DNA from: Spirochaetales bacterium
Lineage (GTDB): Bacteria; Spirochaetota; Spirochaetia; JABEVK01
DNA length: 56,881 nucleotides
Reading direction: 5' to 3'
NCBI GenBank assembly: GCA_013044245.1
Contig: JABEVK010000066.1
Coordinates: 1-56,881 of the forward strand
The notes under the pieces were generated by a model. That model had not been told where the DNA came from, ran no database searches, and worked only from the letters and a program-made list of their open reading frames with translations. Below are positions 9,762-19,218 of this stretch, one piece after another; the first letter of the stretch is position 1, and every line of letters starts with the position of its first letter. Made by a program: the position numbers and the translations under genes.

Positions 9762-10456
9762 GATTCTCCCCCTCGGGCTTGTTTGAACAGGTAGACAAAG
9801 AAATAACTGATGAGCAAAAAAACCGCCAAGCTGACAGAAAAGAGCCAAGCATCCGGGGTTGCAAGGTTATCTACCAACCTTGTCCAGGCATCGCCCGGAG
9901 TGAAGAGATTCCAACTATTCAGGCGAAGGAACCTTCCCATGAATACCCCATAGCCTGCTAACAACGTGGAAACGACGACTAAAACCCAGCCCCCCACCCG
10001 GCCGACAGCCTTTTTCCATTGGCGATGCATGATCCAAAGCGAAACCAAACCCAAAAAATGCCCCGAAAAAGCAAACAGCGAGCGGACGATGACATCGTAC
10101 CACAACAGCATATTTTCCATTCCCCGGGCGTTGGGATTTTCAGCCGGCAGGCCTTTTTGAATCAGGTGGATAAAGTCGGTAAAGAGGTAGGACGAGTTGG
10201 GAAAGAAGATTAACCACGCAAAGCTGAAAACCACCAACGCCGGCAGAGTCAACAGACGAGGGCCCTTGTGGGTGACCACAGCCGTCAACACCGCTACCAC
10301 CAAAGGGATCAGCGCTAAAATGAGGTTCCAAAACAAAAAAAGATGAATCATTCGCCCTGTGACTATCGAGCGAATCGCAAGCATCAAAAAACTACCAAGA
10401 AAACCCAAAAAAAAGAGAAGAAATGTTTTACCCAACCCCAAACCCGAGCGTGTCAT
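9758..10456 (-). CDS. DUF1361 family membrane protein
   Basis: Multi-TM protein with FPNSSYLFTDFIHL and WYDVIV...FAFSGHFLGL. Confidence 0.75.
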   Translation of the reverse strand: MTRSGLGLGKTFLLFFLGFLGSFLMLAIRSIVTGRMIHLFLFWNLILALIPLVVAVLTAVVTHKGPRLLTLPALVVFSFAWLIFFPNSSYLFTDFIHLIQKGLPAENPNARGMENMLLWYDVIVRSLFAFSGHFLGLVSLWIMHRQWKKAVGRVGGWVLVVVSTLLAGYGVFMGRFLRLNSWNLFTPGDAWTRLVDNLATPDAWLFSVSLAVFLLISYFFVYLFKQARGGES

Positions 10457-10487
10457 CGCTCGAGTCTGAGGAAAAGCAGGAAAAAAA

Positions 10488-10937
10488 TCAAGATTTAGGA
10501 TTGGGCTGCGGAAGGGTTCCTTCTGAGGTGTCTCCCGCCATCGCTTTCCTCAACGCTTCAGCGGCTAACAGGCGAAAGTTGGCACTAGATTCCGTAGCAC
10601 CGGCCACCGAATCTACATGAGCGTTTTGCTGGTCAAGGAGTTCTTTCACCAACTGCTTCATATACTCTTTCGGCCCCACTCCCACCGCACTTTTCATCTG
10701 CGATTCATAACTGGGTTCTTCAGATTTCAAGGTTCCGTCCGCCGTATTAAGAGCATCAAACACCGCAGAATCAATACGCCCGCCAACCACGGTAATTTCG
10801 ACAAACTCTTTGTAGCCAAAGGCATCCGGTGCGTCAAAGGCGACCTTATAGGTCCCATCTTGCAGTTTTGATCCCACCGCGTGCAAGGGCGTCAATGTGA
10901 CTGCCAGCAGAAAAAAGACCATCCAACGGATCTTCAT
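10488..10937 (-). CDS. Secreted FMN-binding-domain-like protein
   Basis: Signal peptide; LQDGTYKVAFDAPDAFGYKEFVEITVVGGRIDSAVFDA...HVDSVAGATESSANFRLLAAEAL. Confidence 0.7.
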   Translation of the reverse strand: MKIRWMVFFLLAVTLTPLHAVGSKLQDGTYKVAFDAPDAFGYKEFVEITVVGGRIDSAVFDALNTADGTLKSEEPSYESQMKSAVGVGPKEYMKQLVKELLDQQNAHVDSVAGATESSANFRLLAAEALRKAMAGDTSEGTLPQPNPKS

Positions 10938-11047
10938 AAAGCCCCCTCTTCATAACCGATTTTATCCTTTATTCTAAGGGCGGGCCTTCCCCATTGTCAA
11001 ATGATTCTTTTTTGATCAACAATTCTTACGGGAGCTGATAAAATCCG

Positions 11048-12793
11048 ATGAAACCTTCGCTTTTAGCCCTATTAAACCGCATTCACGAGCACCGCCAAAG
11101 TGCCTCAAGCTTTTGGGGTGCGCCCTTGCGACCAGCTACCCCCGAAGAAATAGCGGCTTTAGCCGCACAAGCTAACCATATTGAAGGTCAGCTTTTTGTC
11201 ACTCAAGATTTTTCACCTCAAAATATTTACGGAAATCGCTTTTGTGGCCGCGTCGTTCTGGGTCGGTTTGACCGTGGCGGTGTTTGGTTTTCGACTCTTG
11301 AAGACAGCGAAATTGCCCCTGGTGCCAAAGTTGACCGCTGTCCACTCCTTCGCCGTACCTTGTGTGAAGGTCAAGTTGTCGCCTCGGCCGTGGATTGCCC
11401 CCGTCGGACACGGTTTGGTCTAGGACGACAGCTAAAAGCAGGGGTAGAGACAGGCGAACGATGGATCCCTGTCACCGAGGCGCTCACCTTAGAGCTTGCC
11501 CTTGCTCAAGCCAATTTCCTCCCCGCCTGGGCCGAAGCTCAACAGTATGGGGAACAAATCGAAGCCGATTTCAGTTACCTAGGCCCGCAAAGCTCGCTGT
11601 TTCAGGTAAACCTTGCCGAAGGGGTCCTTTTTGTTGGCCCCGTCGAAGCAAAAGGCTGTGCCCAACTCAAGGACTCGTGTTTCTATTCGGCCGATGAACG
11701 GCCTATCCTGTTGGGAGCAGGGGTCATCGCCGATACCTGTTTTTTTCAAGCCGGCACCGTTCTTGCTAGCCAGGCATTCGTCAAAAACAGTGTCTTTCTT
11801 GAAGCCTCCGGAGCTGAAGAGTTTGCCCGTGTCCACGAGAGTCTCATTGGGCCCAATACCAGCATTGCCGGCGGCGAAGTACACGCTTCTCTTTTAGGAC
11901 CTTTTATCGGCCTCCACCACCAAAGCCTACTGATTGCCGCCTGGTGGCCGGGCGGAAGAGGCAACGTTGGCTATGGGGCCAATGTAGGGTCAAATCACAC
12001 CTCGCGGTCTCCCGATCAAGAGGTTCGTCCCGGCGAGGGAATGTTTTTTGGACTCGATTGCGCCGTGAAGTTTCCTGCCGACTGGTCGCAGGCCCCCTAC
12101 ACGATTCTGGCAACCGGTGTCGTTACTGACCCTCAAAAATACACCTTTCCTTTTTCGCTAATTGTGGAAAATACCTTGCCCGGCACACCTCAAGGCTACA
12201 ACCGAGCTATCCCCGCTTGGGTGCTTCGCGAAAACATTTATATGCTTCTTCGCAACGAAAAGAAGTTTCTTCGCCGCAACAAAGCCCGAGCCTTGGCAAC
12301 TGACCTGAGGCTTTGGCGACCTGACCTTGTGGAGCGGTTGTGGATAAGTGGTGAAAGTCTTGAGAAAATAACGGGAAAATCTGTGTACACCCCTCTTGAG
12401 CTCCCCGGGCTCGGCCGCAACCTATTATCTGAGAAAGACCGCCTTTTGGCCCTGGATGCCTACAAAAAGTACAGTCTGTATGGGGCTTTGCGCCTCTACG
12501 TGGATAGTTTCTTAGGGTTGGGTTTGGTTGATCCCATCTGGGTAGAAGACTTTCTTGAACGCCTTTCGTGGGGTCATAGCACGAAAAAAGCCCGTTTTGA
12601 TGCCCTTTTGGCGCTTGAGGAGGAAATTTTGGCCAATGCTTTGCGTTCACGTCAAAAAGATGACCAAAAAGGCACCGAAGTCTTTTCGGATTATGCTCAA
12701 GTTCACGCGCCAGCCGATAAAGACCCTTTTATTGAAGAAAAACGACAGGATTTGCATTCTTTGCGTCAGAATTTGGCCCAGCTAGGCGTCTAG
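11048..12793 (+). CDS. DUF4954-like protein, predicted left-handed beta-helix
   Basis: MKPSLLALLNRIHEHRQSASSFWGAPLRPATPEEIAALAAQANHIEG...CRVVLGRF-type hexapeptide-like tracts; family assignment from memory. Confidence 0.6.
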   Translation: MKPSLLALLNRIHEHRQSASSFWGAPLRPATPEEIAALAAQANHIEGQLFVTQDFSPQNIYGNRFCGRVVLGRFDRGGVWFSTLEDSEIAPGAKVDRCPLLRRTLCEGQVVASAVDCPRRTRFGLGRQLKAGVETGERWIPVTEALTLELALAQANFLPAWAEAQQYGEQIEADFSYLGPQSSLFQVNLAEGVLFVGPVEAKGCAQLKDSCFYSADERPILLGAGVIADTCFFQAGTVLASQAFVKNSVFLEASGAEEFARVHESLIGPNTSIAGGEVHASLLGPFIGLHHQSLLIAAWWPGGRGNVGYGANVGSNHTSRSPDQEVRPGEGMFFGLDCAVKFPADWSQAPYTILATGVVTDPQKYTFPFSLIVENTLPGTPQGYNRAIPAWVLRENIYMLLRNEKKFLRRNKARALATDLRLWRPDLVERLWISGESLEKITGKSVYTPLELPGLGRNLLSEKDRLLALDAYKKYSLYGALRLYVDSFLGLGLVDPIWVEDFLERLSWGHSTKKARFDALLALEEEILANALRSRQKDDQKGTEVFSDYAQVHAPADKDPFIEEKRQDLHSLRQNLAQLGV

Positions 12794-12966
12794 CTCCCCT
12801 TAACCCTTAAAAATTTGCAAGAAAATACCTAACAAATAGGTTGTGGATAACTTGGGGATAGACTCTGGACTTCTCGGGATAATTTTGACCTAATCCTCAC
12901 TCGGGCTTTCCCTTACCCTCGTTTTTTGCTATAAAGAAAGCAGTTATCCAAGCACAAGGAGCTACC

Positions 12967-13965
12967 ATGGTCAGTTATAAAGATCTGGGCCTGGTGAACA
13001 CCAAAGATTTGTTCGCCAAGGCTGTCAAAGGCGGTTACGCCATTCCCGCCTACAATTTCAACAATCTGGAGCAACTTCAGGCTATTATCCAAGCCTGTGT
13101 TGAAACCAAATCTCCCGTGATCCTCCAGGTCTCGTCCGGTGCCCGTAAGTACGCCAACGCTACTCTCCTCCGCAACCTGGCCAAAGGTGCCGTGGAATAT
13201 GCCAAAGAATTGGGCTATTCGATTCCTATCGTTCTTCACCTCGACCACGGCGACAGCCTTGACCTCTGCAAAAGCTGTATTGAAAGCGGCTTTTCTTCGG
13301 TCATGATCGATGGTTCACACTTGCCGTATGAAGAGAACATTAAGTTAACCAAGTCGGTGGTTGATTTAGCTCATAGCCAGAAAGATTATGTTTCGGTTGA
13401 AGGAGAACTGGGTGTTCTGGCCGGTATCGAAGACGATGTGGTCGCTGAACACTCGTCGTATACCAAGCCCGAAGAAGTCATTGACTTCGTAAAACGAACC
13501 GGTGTCGATTCTTTGGCAATTTCGATCGGTACCAGCCATGGCGCCACCAAATTCAAGCCCGAGCAGTGCACACGCACCGCTGACGGTATTCTGGTCCCTC
13601 CGGCTCTCCGCTTCGACATCCTTGAAGAAATTGAGAAGAAGCTCCCCGGCTTCCCCATCGTCCTTCACGGATCCTCTTCGGTTCCCGTCGAGTACGTTAA
13701 GCAGATCACCCAGTACGGCGGTAAGTTGAAAGACACCGTTGGTATTCCCGAAGAACAATTGCGCCGCGCGGCGAAATCGGCTGTTTGCAAAATTAACATC
13801 GACTCGGACGGACGCTTGGCCATGACCGCCGCTATCCGCAAAGTCTTTCAAGAAAACCCCAGTGAGTTTGACCCCCGAAAGTACCTGGGCCCAGCCCGCG
13901 ATGAACTGAAGAAGCTCTATATGCACAAGAACCGAGAGGTTCTCGGCTCGGCGGAACGCGCCTAA
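12967..13965 (+). CDS. fba: Fructose-bisphosphate aldolase, class II
   Basis: GGYAIPAYNFNNLEQLQAIIQACVETKSPVILQVSSG...VLHLDHGDSLDLCKSCIESGFSSVMIDGSHLPYEENI. Confidence 0.95.
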   Translation: MVSYKDLGLVNTKDLFAKAVKGGYAIPAYNFNNLEQLQAIIQACVETKSPVILQVSSGARKYANATLLRNLAKGAVEYAKELGYSIPIVLHLDHGDSLDLCKSCIESGFSSVMIDGSHLPYEENIKLTKSVVDLAHSQKDYVSVEGELGVLAGIEDDVVAEHSSYTKPEEVIDFVKRTGVDSLAISIGTSHGATKFKPEQCTRTADGILVPPALRFDILEEIEKKLPGFPIVLHGSSSVPVEYVKQITQYGGKLKDTVGIPEEQLRRAAKSAVCKINIDSDGRLAMTAAIRKVFQENPSEFDPRKYLGPARDELKKLYMHKNREVLGSAERA

Positions 13966-13970
13966 CAACA

Positions 13971-14000
13971 AAAAAGCCGGCGTTAAGCCGGCTTTTTTTT
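13971..14000 (+). terminator. Rho-independent terminator after fba (symmetric; may also serve the opposing operon)
   Basis: AAAAAGCCGGC-GTTAA-GCCGGCTTTTTTTT. Confidence 0.92.
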
Positions 14001-14970
14001 ATACTTGTCCGGTGTTCGACCCCGTTGGGTCACGCTCTGGTCTAACAGCTTGGGAGGCAAGCCGGGTGACGCTATCTAAATTGGTAAGATCAAGCGGTAA
14101 GATGACCTTGTTCGTCTTGCCCTGAAGGTTGGCCAGCTGAGCGACAAACTTTTCAATCATCTGCATTTCAACCGCCATATCACCTCCGGGCAAACTCATG
14201 GCCCGCGCTATCTTTTCAAGACCTTCGGCGGTAGCCTTTGAAACGGCTAAAATTTCTGAGGCACGACCTTCCGCCTCGTTGATCTGCTTTTGTTTTTCAC
14301 CTTCAGATTTATTGATCGCCTCTTCCATGATCCCGACGGACTGATTGATCCGTGCGTTCATTTCACCAATCGACTTGGCAATTTTCGCCCGTTTATCTCG
14401 TTCTGCGTTAACCTGAAGTTCCATGGTCTTGATGATGCTGTGCGGGACGGTAATATTCTGAATCTCGTATCGCGTCACCCTAACACCCCAGGTCTCAAGA
14501 GCATCATCAAGATTTTTGACTAAGGTGGCATTGATCGAATCTCGTTCCTCGAAGGTGCGGTCCAGTTCCAAACGGCCAATCACTGACCGCATCATGGTCT
14601 GCGCCAACTGTATCGTGGCAAACTTGAAATCCGAAATCCCGTAACTGGCCTTTTTGGGATCCACAACCATCAAATACAAGACGCCGCCAATCTCAACCCG
14701 GACGTTGTCTTCGGTAAAGCAAGGTTGGGGAGGAACTTCTAACGCTATTTCCTTTAACGAATGGGTATAGCGGACTCGGTCCATGAGCGGCACTAAAATA
14801 TGTAGCCCCCCCTCCAACAGTCGAGAAAACTTGCCCAATCGCTCGACAACTAAGACTGACTTGGAGGGAACAATGCGGATACTTCGGAGCATGGAGACAA
14901 AAAAAACGGCCGCGGCGGCACCTAAAATCAACAAAAGGGGAAAAAACGGGTTCAGAAAAAAATTACTCAT
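13999..14970 (-). CDS. SPFH/Band 7 (stomatin-like) membrane protein
   Basis: IVPSKSVLVVERLGKFSRLLEGGLHILVPLMDRVRYTHSLKEIALEVPPQPCFTEDNVRVEIGGVLYLMVVDPKKASYGI. Confidence 0.92.
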   Translation of the reverse strand: MSNFFLNPFFPLLLILGAAAAVFFVSMLRSIRIVPSKSVLVVERLGKFSRLLEGGLHILVPLMDRVRYTHSLKEIALEVPPQPCFTEDNVRVEIGGVLYLMVVDPKKASYGISDFKFATIQLAQTMMRSVIGRLELDRTFEERDSINATLVKNLDDALETWGVRVTRYEIQNITVPHSIIKTMELQVNAERDKRAKIAKSIGEMNARINQSVGIMEEAINKSEGEKQKQINEAEGRASEILAVSKATAEGLEKIARAMSLPGGDMAVEMQMIEKFVAQLANLQGKTNKVILPLDLTNLDSVTRLASQAVRPERDPTGSNTGQV

Positions 14971-15890
14971 GCTTTGCCTCCTTGCCCGAAGCCCAATGAG
15001 GGCAAGACAGCAGAAAGAGAACTTTTGACCTGTGCCAATTCGAGCGGAAGAACTTGAACTTCAGAGGAGCCGAGAAGTCGCCCTAGCTGAGGAAAATATT
15101 GATCGGCTACCTGAAGGTTCATAGCCTTTCGTCCATTGGTTTTACTCAGGGCCTCGGCGACCATCCTGAGGCCTTCGGCCGTTGCGGTTGTTACCGTCTC
15201 AATCGAAATTGCTCGACCCTCGGCCTCGTTGATACGCTTTTGACGTTCTCCACGCGATAGGTTGATCGCTTCTTCGCGTTCCCCCTTCGACACGTTGATG
15301 CGGGCTTCTTTTTCACCTTCGGACTCGAGAATCTCGGCTCTTTTGGCCCGTTCTGCCACAACTTGCTTTTCCATCGCGTCAATCACGGACTTGGCTGGCT
15401 CTATGTCACGAATCTCGTACCGGGTGACTTTAACACCCCAAGGTTCACTGGCCGTGTCGATACTTTTGACGACGGATGCGTTGATTTTGTCGCGCTCACA
15501 AAAAGTCTTATCGAGGGCGATTTTACCGATTTCACTTCGCATCGTGGTCTGAGCCAGCTGTGTCGTTGCCCAACCATAGTTTTCAATCCCATAACTCGCC
15601 TGAACGGGATCTATCACCCGCAGGTACAAAACACCGTCAACTTCGACTTGGACGTTATCTTGGGTAATACAGACCTGAGGTTTTACCGTCAAAACCTGCT
15701 CTTTCAAGGTATGTTTGTAAGCGATTTTTTGGACGAACGGTACCACAAAATGCAGACCGGGCTCCAGTGCCTTTTTAAACTTTCCTAGCTCCTCGAGAAC
15801 CCAGGACTGCTGGGTCGGCACCACCCGGACCAATTGAAAGAAAACCCAGATGACCAAAGCCACCAAGGCGTAAATGAACCATGTCAGCAT
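14967..15890 (-). CDS. SPFH/Band 7 (stomatin-like) membrane protein, paralog
   Basis: VVPTQQSWVLEELGKFKKALEPGLHFVVPFVQKIAYKHTLKEQVLTVKPQVCITQDNVQVEVDGVLYLRVIDPVQASYGI. Confidence 0.92.
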   Translation of the reverse strand: MLTWFIYALVALVIWVFFQLVRVVPTQQSWVLEELGKFKKALEPGLHFVVPFVQKIAYKHTLKEQVLTVKPQVCITQDNVQVEVDGVLYLRVIDPVQASYGIENYGWATTQLAQTTMRSEIGKIALDKTFCERDKINASVVKSIDTASEPWGVKVTRYEIRDIEPAKSVIDAMEKQVVAERAKRAEILESEGEKEARINVSKGEREEAINLSRGERQKRINEAEGRAISIETVTTATAEGLRMVAEALSKTNGRKAMNLQVADQYFPQLGRLLGSSEVQVLPLELAQVKSSLSAVLPSLGFGQGGKA

Positions 15891-15931
15891 GGTTTACACT
15901 CCTTTTTTAAAGCATTTTTATTCCTCTGGCT

Positions 15932-16396
15932 TTATTTCTCTAGGGCTTTAAAGGCTTCTTCGATACGGTCGTGTTCGCTCAAGGCCACAAAAAGGGTTAA
16001 TCCGTCTCGGCCTAAGACTATTACCTCTTTCCCTACGGGTATCGCTTCTTCGGACCGAGCCGCCCAGGTCGTCCCTTCAAAGTGCACCCGTCCCGCCTGA
16101 ACCCCATCGAGGGCTTCCACGACTTGGGCCGTTTTACCGACGACTTCCTTGTCACGTGCCCCGCCCCCAGTGTTCACCAAGCCGCCAAAAAAGTGCCGAA
16201 ACAAAACGATCCCTGCCCCCGAGACTACGAGCCACACGGCAAACTGCAAGGGCAAAGCAGTATTGAAAAAAGGGAGCAAGTTCAGAACAGCAAGCACCAA
16301 AGCCGCTAAACCAGGAATGAGAAAATCGATCAGAGAGGAAAAAAGGGCGGCCGAAACCAACCCAAGGCCCAAAAGGCCCCAAAGCCAAAGGAACAT
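15932..16396 (-). CDS. NfeD family membrane protein
   Basis: N-terminal TM segments then OB-like C-terminus GKTAQVVEALDGVQAGRVHFEGTTWAARSEEAIPVGKEVIVLGRDGLTLFV; next to SPFH genes. Confidence 0.88.
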   Translation of the reverse strand: MFLWLWGLLGLGLVSAALFSSLIDFLIPGLAALVLAVLNLLPFFNTALPLQFAVWLVVSGAGIVLFRHFFGGLVNTGGGARDKEVVGKTAQVVEALDGVQAGRVHFEGTTWAARSEEAIPVGKEVIVLGRDGLTLFVALSEHDRIEEAFKALEK

Positions 16397-16427
16397 ACCT
16401 TAATTGTAAGGCAGGTTCGCTATAGTC

Positions 16428-17705
16428 TCAAGGGCGAACGCGTTTTCGGTCACGTGGGAAGGGGCTGGCTTCTTTAACGTTGAGCAGACCTAAAATCCGT
16501 GCCGTTAAGCGTTCGACACCAATGGCGAAGCCACCATGGGGAGGACAACCGTATTGATATATCGAAGCATAGTCAGACATCCCTTCGCGGGTCAGGCCAA
16601 ATTTCGGGAGTGCATCCAAAAACATAGCCAAGTCGTTGAGGCGACGCCCCCCTGAGGTGATTTCTAGGCCCCGAAAGATTAAGTCGAAACTCAGGGTTTT
16701 GAGACCATCGGCGCTAGGAAAGGTATAGAAAGGCCGCTTTTTGCGAGGCCATCCGTTGATGAAAACCGCATCGACCCCAAATTCTCGTTGTGCCCAATCA
16801 CAAAGAGCACGTTCACCTTCGGGCGCAATTTCAAACACTTTCTTGCCCGTTTCTTTCGTAATGATCTCTTTGGCTTCTTCGTGATCAACTACTGGAGCCT
16901 TCGCCATAGCACCTGCTACGGGAACACTGGCACCCCACAAGGCCAATTCGGCTTGGTTATGCGCCGCCACTTGGGTAAACACATAATCGAGAAGACCGCG
17001 TTCAAAGTTCATAAGATCCACTTCAGATTCAATAAATGCCATTTCCACGTCAAACGAGACATACTCGTTCAAGTGGCGCGGGGTGTCATGCTTTTCGGCC
17101 CGGTAGGCATGGGAAATCTCGAACACCCGTTCCAACCCCGACGACACCATGACTTCTTTGTAAAACTGCGGCGACTGCGCCAAATAGACCTTGTTTTCAA
17201 AATATTCTACCGCGAACAAGTTCGTTCCGCCTTCAGTTCCGGTACTGATCAGCTTCGAAGTCTTGATTTCAAAGAAATCCTGCTGGTGCATGTATTCTGA
17301 AAGGTAGCGCAACAACGAGGACTGCAGTTCAAAGATGGCGCGAATCTTGGGCAAGCGCAGAGCGACTACCCTGTTGTCTAACAGGGCTTCGAGCGGATAT
17401 TTGTCGGCTTCTTGATAAATGGCCAACGGGATTTCGGGGTCGGCTACCGAAAGGACCTCGACAGACGACGGTTCAATTTCAGCTCCTCCGGGAGCTTTGT
17501 CGTTAGCCGCCACACGACCACGAACTTTCAAAACAGATTCATGGGTAAACTCGGGCTTTTCATGAAATACCAGTTGAACGTAGCCTGAGCGGTCACGCAG
17601 GATCACAAAGTTCACCTGACCTAGTTCTCGAATTCGATGAACCCAGCCGAATACTTCTACTTCGGTGTTTAAATACTTCGCGACGTCTTGAGCTAATACA
17701 CGCAA
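16428..17705 (-). CDS. aspS: Aspartyl-tRNA synthetase, archaeal/non-discriminating type
   Basis: About 425 aa without a GAD insertion: LNTEVEVFGWVHRIRELGQVNFVILRDRSGYVQLVF...GTEGGTNLFAVEYFENKVYLAQSPQFYKEVMV. TTG at 17705 follows GGCGGGGGAA; ORF track begins at 17726. Confidence 0.85.
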   Translation of the reverse strand: MRVLAQDVAKYLNTEVEVFGWVHRIRELGQVNFVILRDRSGYVQLVFHEKPEFTHESVLKVRGRVAANDKAPGGAEIEPSSVEVLSVADPEIPLAIYQEADKYPLEALLDNRVVALRLPKIRAIFELQSSLLRYLSEYMHQQDFFEIKTSKLISTGTEGGTNLFAVEYFENKVYLAQSPQFYKEVMVSSGLERVFEISHAYRAEKHDTPRHLNEYVSFDVEMAFIESEVDLMNFERGLLDYVFTQVAAHNQAELALWGASVPVAGAMAKAPVVDHEEAKEIITKETGKKVFEIAPEGERALCDWAQREFGVDAVFINGWPRKKRPFYTFPSADGLKTLSFDLIFRGLEITSGGRRLNDLAMFLDALPKFGLTREGMSDYASIYQYGCPPHGGFAIGVERLTARILGLLNVKEASPFPRDRKRVRP

Positions 17706-17799
17706 CGCTGTTCCCCCGCCTGACAATATCGCTTTGTTGTACCGACTTCAGGTTAAAAAGGCAAGGGGAACGAGGTTTAACCAGGAGCAACCAGCGCGG

Positions 17800-19218
17800 C
17801 TAACCGAGCGCTTTTGCCAACAATTGATTGACCAAAGCGGGCGCGGCACGGCCTCCGGTAGCCTGCATCACCTGCCCGACCAAAAAGCCTTTTTGGCGTT
17901 GATCACCAGCACGAATGGCCTCGACCACACCGGAATGCTCGGTAAACACCTTCTCCAGAATGGGTTGAAGCTGACTTTCGGTGGTGATGGCCTCCCAGCC
18001 TTTTTCTTTGACAAGAGTTTCAGGGTCTTTATTTTCTTCAAACACCGCAATCAATAATTGTTTGGCAATCTTAATATGGATACGGCCCGATTCCAAAAGA
18101 GTCACCAGCTGAGCCAGTCGGGCACTCGACAAGGGACTGGCTTCGAGGGTGAGATCAAAATGTTTAAGCTCTTTCTGGACGTCGCCCATCAACCAGTTGG
18201 CCACTGAAGCGCCTTGACCGCTGGCTTTTGCTGTTGTTTCAAAGTAATCGGCCAGCGTCTTCGATTCACTGACAAAGTCTGCCTGCTCGGCGCTTAGCCC
18301 CCACGTCGTTTTCAGACGTTCACGGCGGGCCAGCGGTAGTTCAACCTGCAAGCTGTCGACGAGCCGAAGAAAGTCAGCGGATGGCACAAAGGGCGGTAAA
18401 TCAGGCTCGGGGAAGTATCGATAATCGTGACTAGACTCTTTACTGCGCATGGACTCGGTCACATCCCGGTTCTCGTTCCACAGTCGGGTTTCTTGAACAA
18501 TTCGTGTACCGGCCTCAAACTGGGCACTTTGCCGTTTGAACTCAAACTCAAGGGCTTTGCGGACAAAACGACTCGAGTTAAGGTTTTTGACCTCAACCTT
18601 AGTCCCCAAACCGCCCCCCGTCTTGTTGATCGAGATATTGGCGTCACAACGGAGCGAACCTTCTTCCATGTTCCCATCCGAGACATGAAGGTAGCGAACC
18701 AAACGCTGAAAGTACTGAAGAAACTTTTCGGCCTCTTCGCCGCCCGAAAGATCCGGTTCGGTGACGATTTCAAGAAGGGGGTAGCCGGTTCGGTTGTAAT
18801 CGCACAAGCTCATGTCGCCTGCATGTATCATCTTGCCGGCGTCCTCTTCGAGGTGGACGTCGTGAATGCGGATTCTCTTGGTCACCCCTTCAGCGAGCGG
18901 GACATCGATAAATCCGTTTTCGCCGACAGGGTCGCTAAATTGGCTGATCTGGTAGTTTTTTGGAAGGTCGGGGTAGAAGTAGTTTTTACGCTCAAAGAGG
19001 GTGCGTGGCGAAAGCCGACAGTTAAGCGACTGGGCCACCACGTAGGCGAGCTTGATGGCCTCTTCGTTCAACACGGGCAAAACCCCGGGGTAACCCAGAC
19101 AGACTGGACAAACATTGGTGTTAGGTTCGTCCCCGTAATGCGCCTTACACGAGCAGAAAACCTTGCTCTTGGTTAATAGGTGGATGTGGATTTCCAAACC
19201 GACAAAGGTGTCGTACAT
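17800..19218 (-). CDS. gatB: Asp-tRNA(Asn)/Glu-tRNA(Gln) amidotransferase subunit B
   Basis: MYDTFVGLEIHIHLLTKSKVFCSCKAHYGDEPNTNVCPVCLGYPGVLPVLN. Confidence 0.96.
   Translation of the reverse strand: MYDTFVGLEIHIHLLTKSKVFCSCKAHYGDEPNTNVCPVCLGYPGVLPVLNEEAIKLAYVVAQSLNCRLSPRTLFERKNYFYPDLPKNYQISQFSDPVGENGFIDVPLAEGVTKRIRIHDVHLEEDAGKMIHAGDMSLCDYNRTGYPLLEIVTEPDLSGGEEAEKFLQYFQRLVRYLHVSDGNMEEGSLRCDANISINKTGGGLGTKVEVKNLNSSRFVRKALEFEFKRQSAQFEAGTRIVQETRLWNENRDVTESMRSKESSHDYRYFPEPDLPPFVPSADFLRLVDSLQVELPLARRERLKTTWGLSAEQADFVSESKTLADYFETTAKASGQGASVANWLMGDVQKELKHFDLTLEASPLSSARLAQLVTLLESGRIHIKIAKQLLIAVFEENKDPETLVKEKGWEAITTESQLQPILEKVFTEHSGVVEAIRAGDQRQKGFLVGQVMQATGGRAAPALVNQLLAKALG

Noticed and set aside
11021-11048. 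Leaderless promoter for the DUF4954-like gene (TAAAAT close to ATG)
   Set aside because: Spacing gives a start inside the gene or an overly long -35/-10 spacer, and a possible GGGAG RBS exists
13366-13971. 201-aa minus-strand ORF opposite fba
   Set aside because: Shadow ORF of fba; it would also overlap the terminator region
16152-16160. Other CACGTG hexamers (about 16.15, 16.45 and 26.09 kb) as extra parS sites
   Set aside because: Flanking bases do not fit TGTTNCACGTGAAACA; only the gyrA site does
18427-19176. 249-aa plus-strand ORF opposite gatB
   Set aside because: Antisense to gatB; no family resemblance
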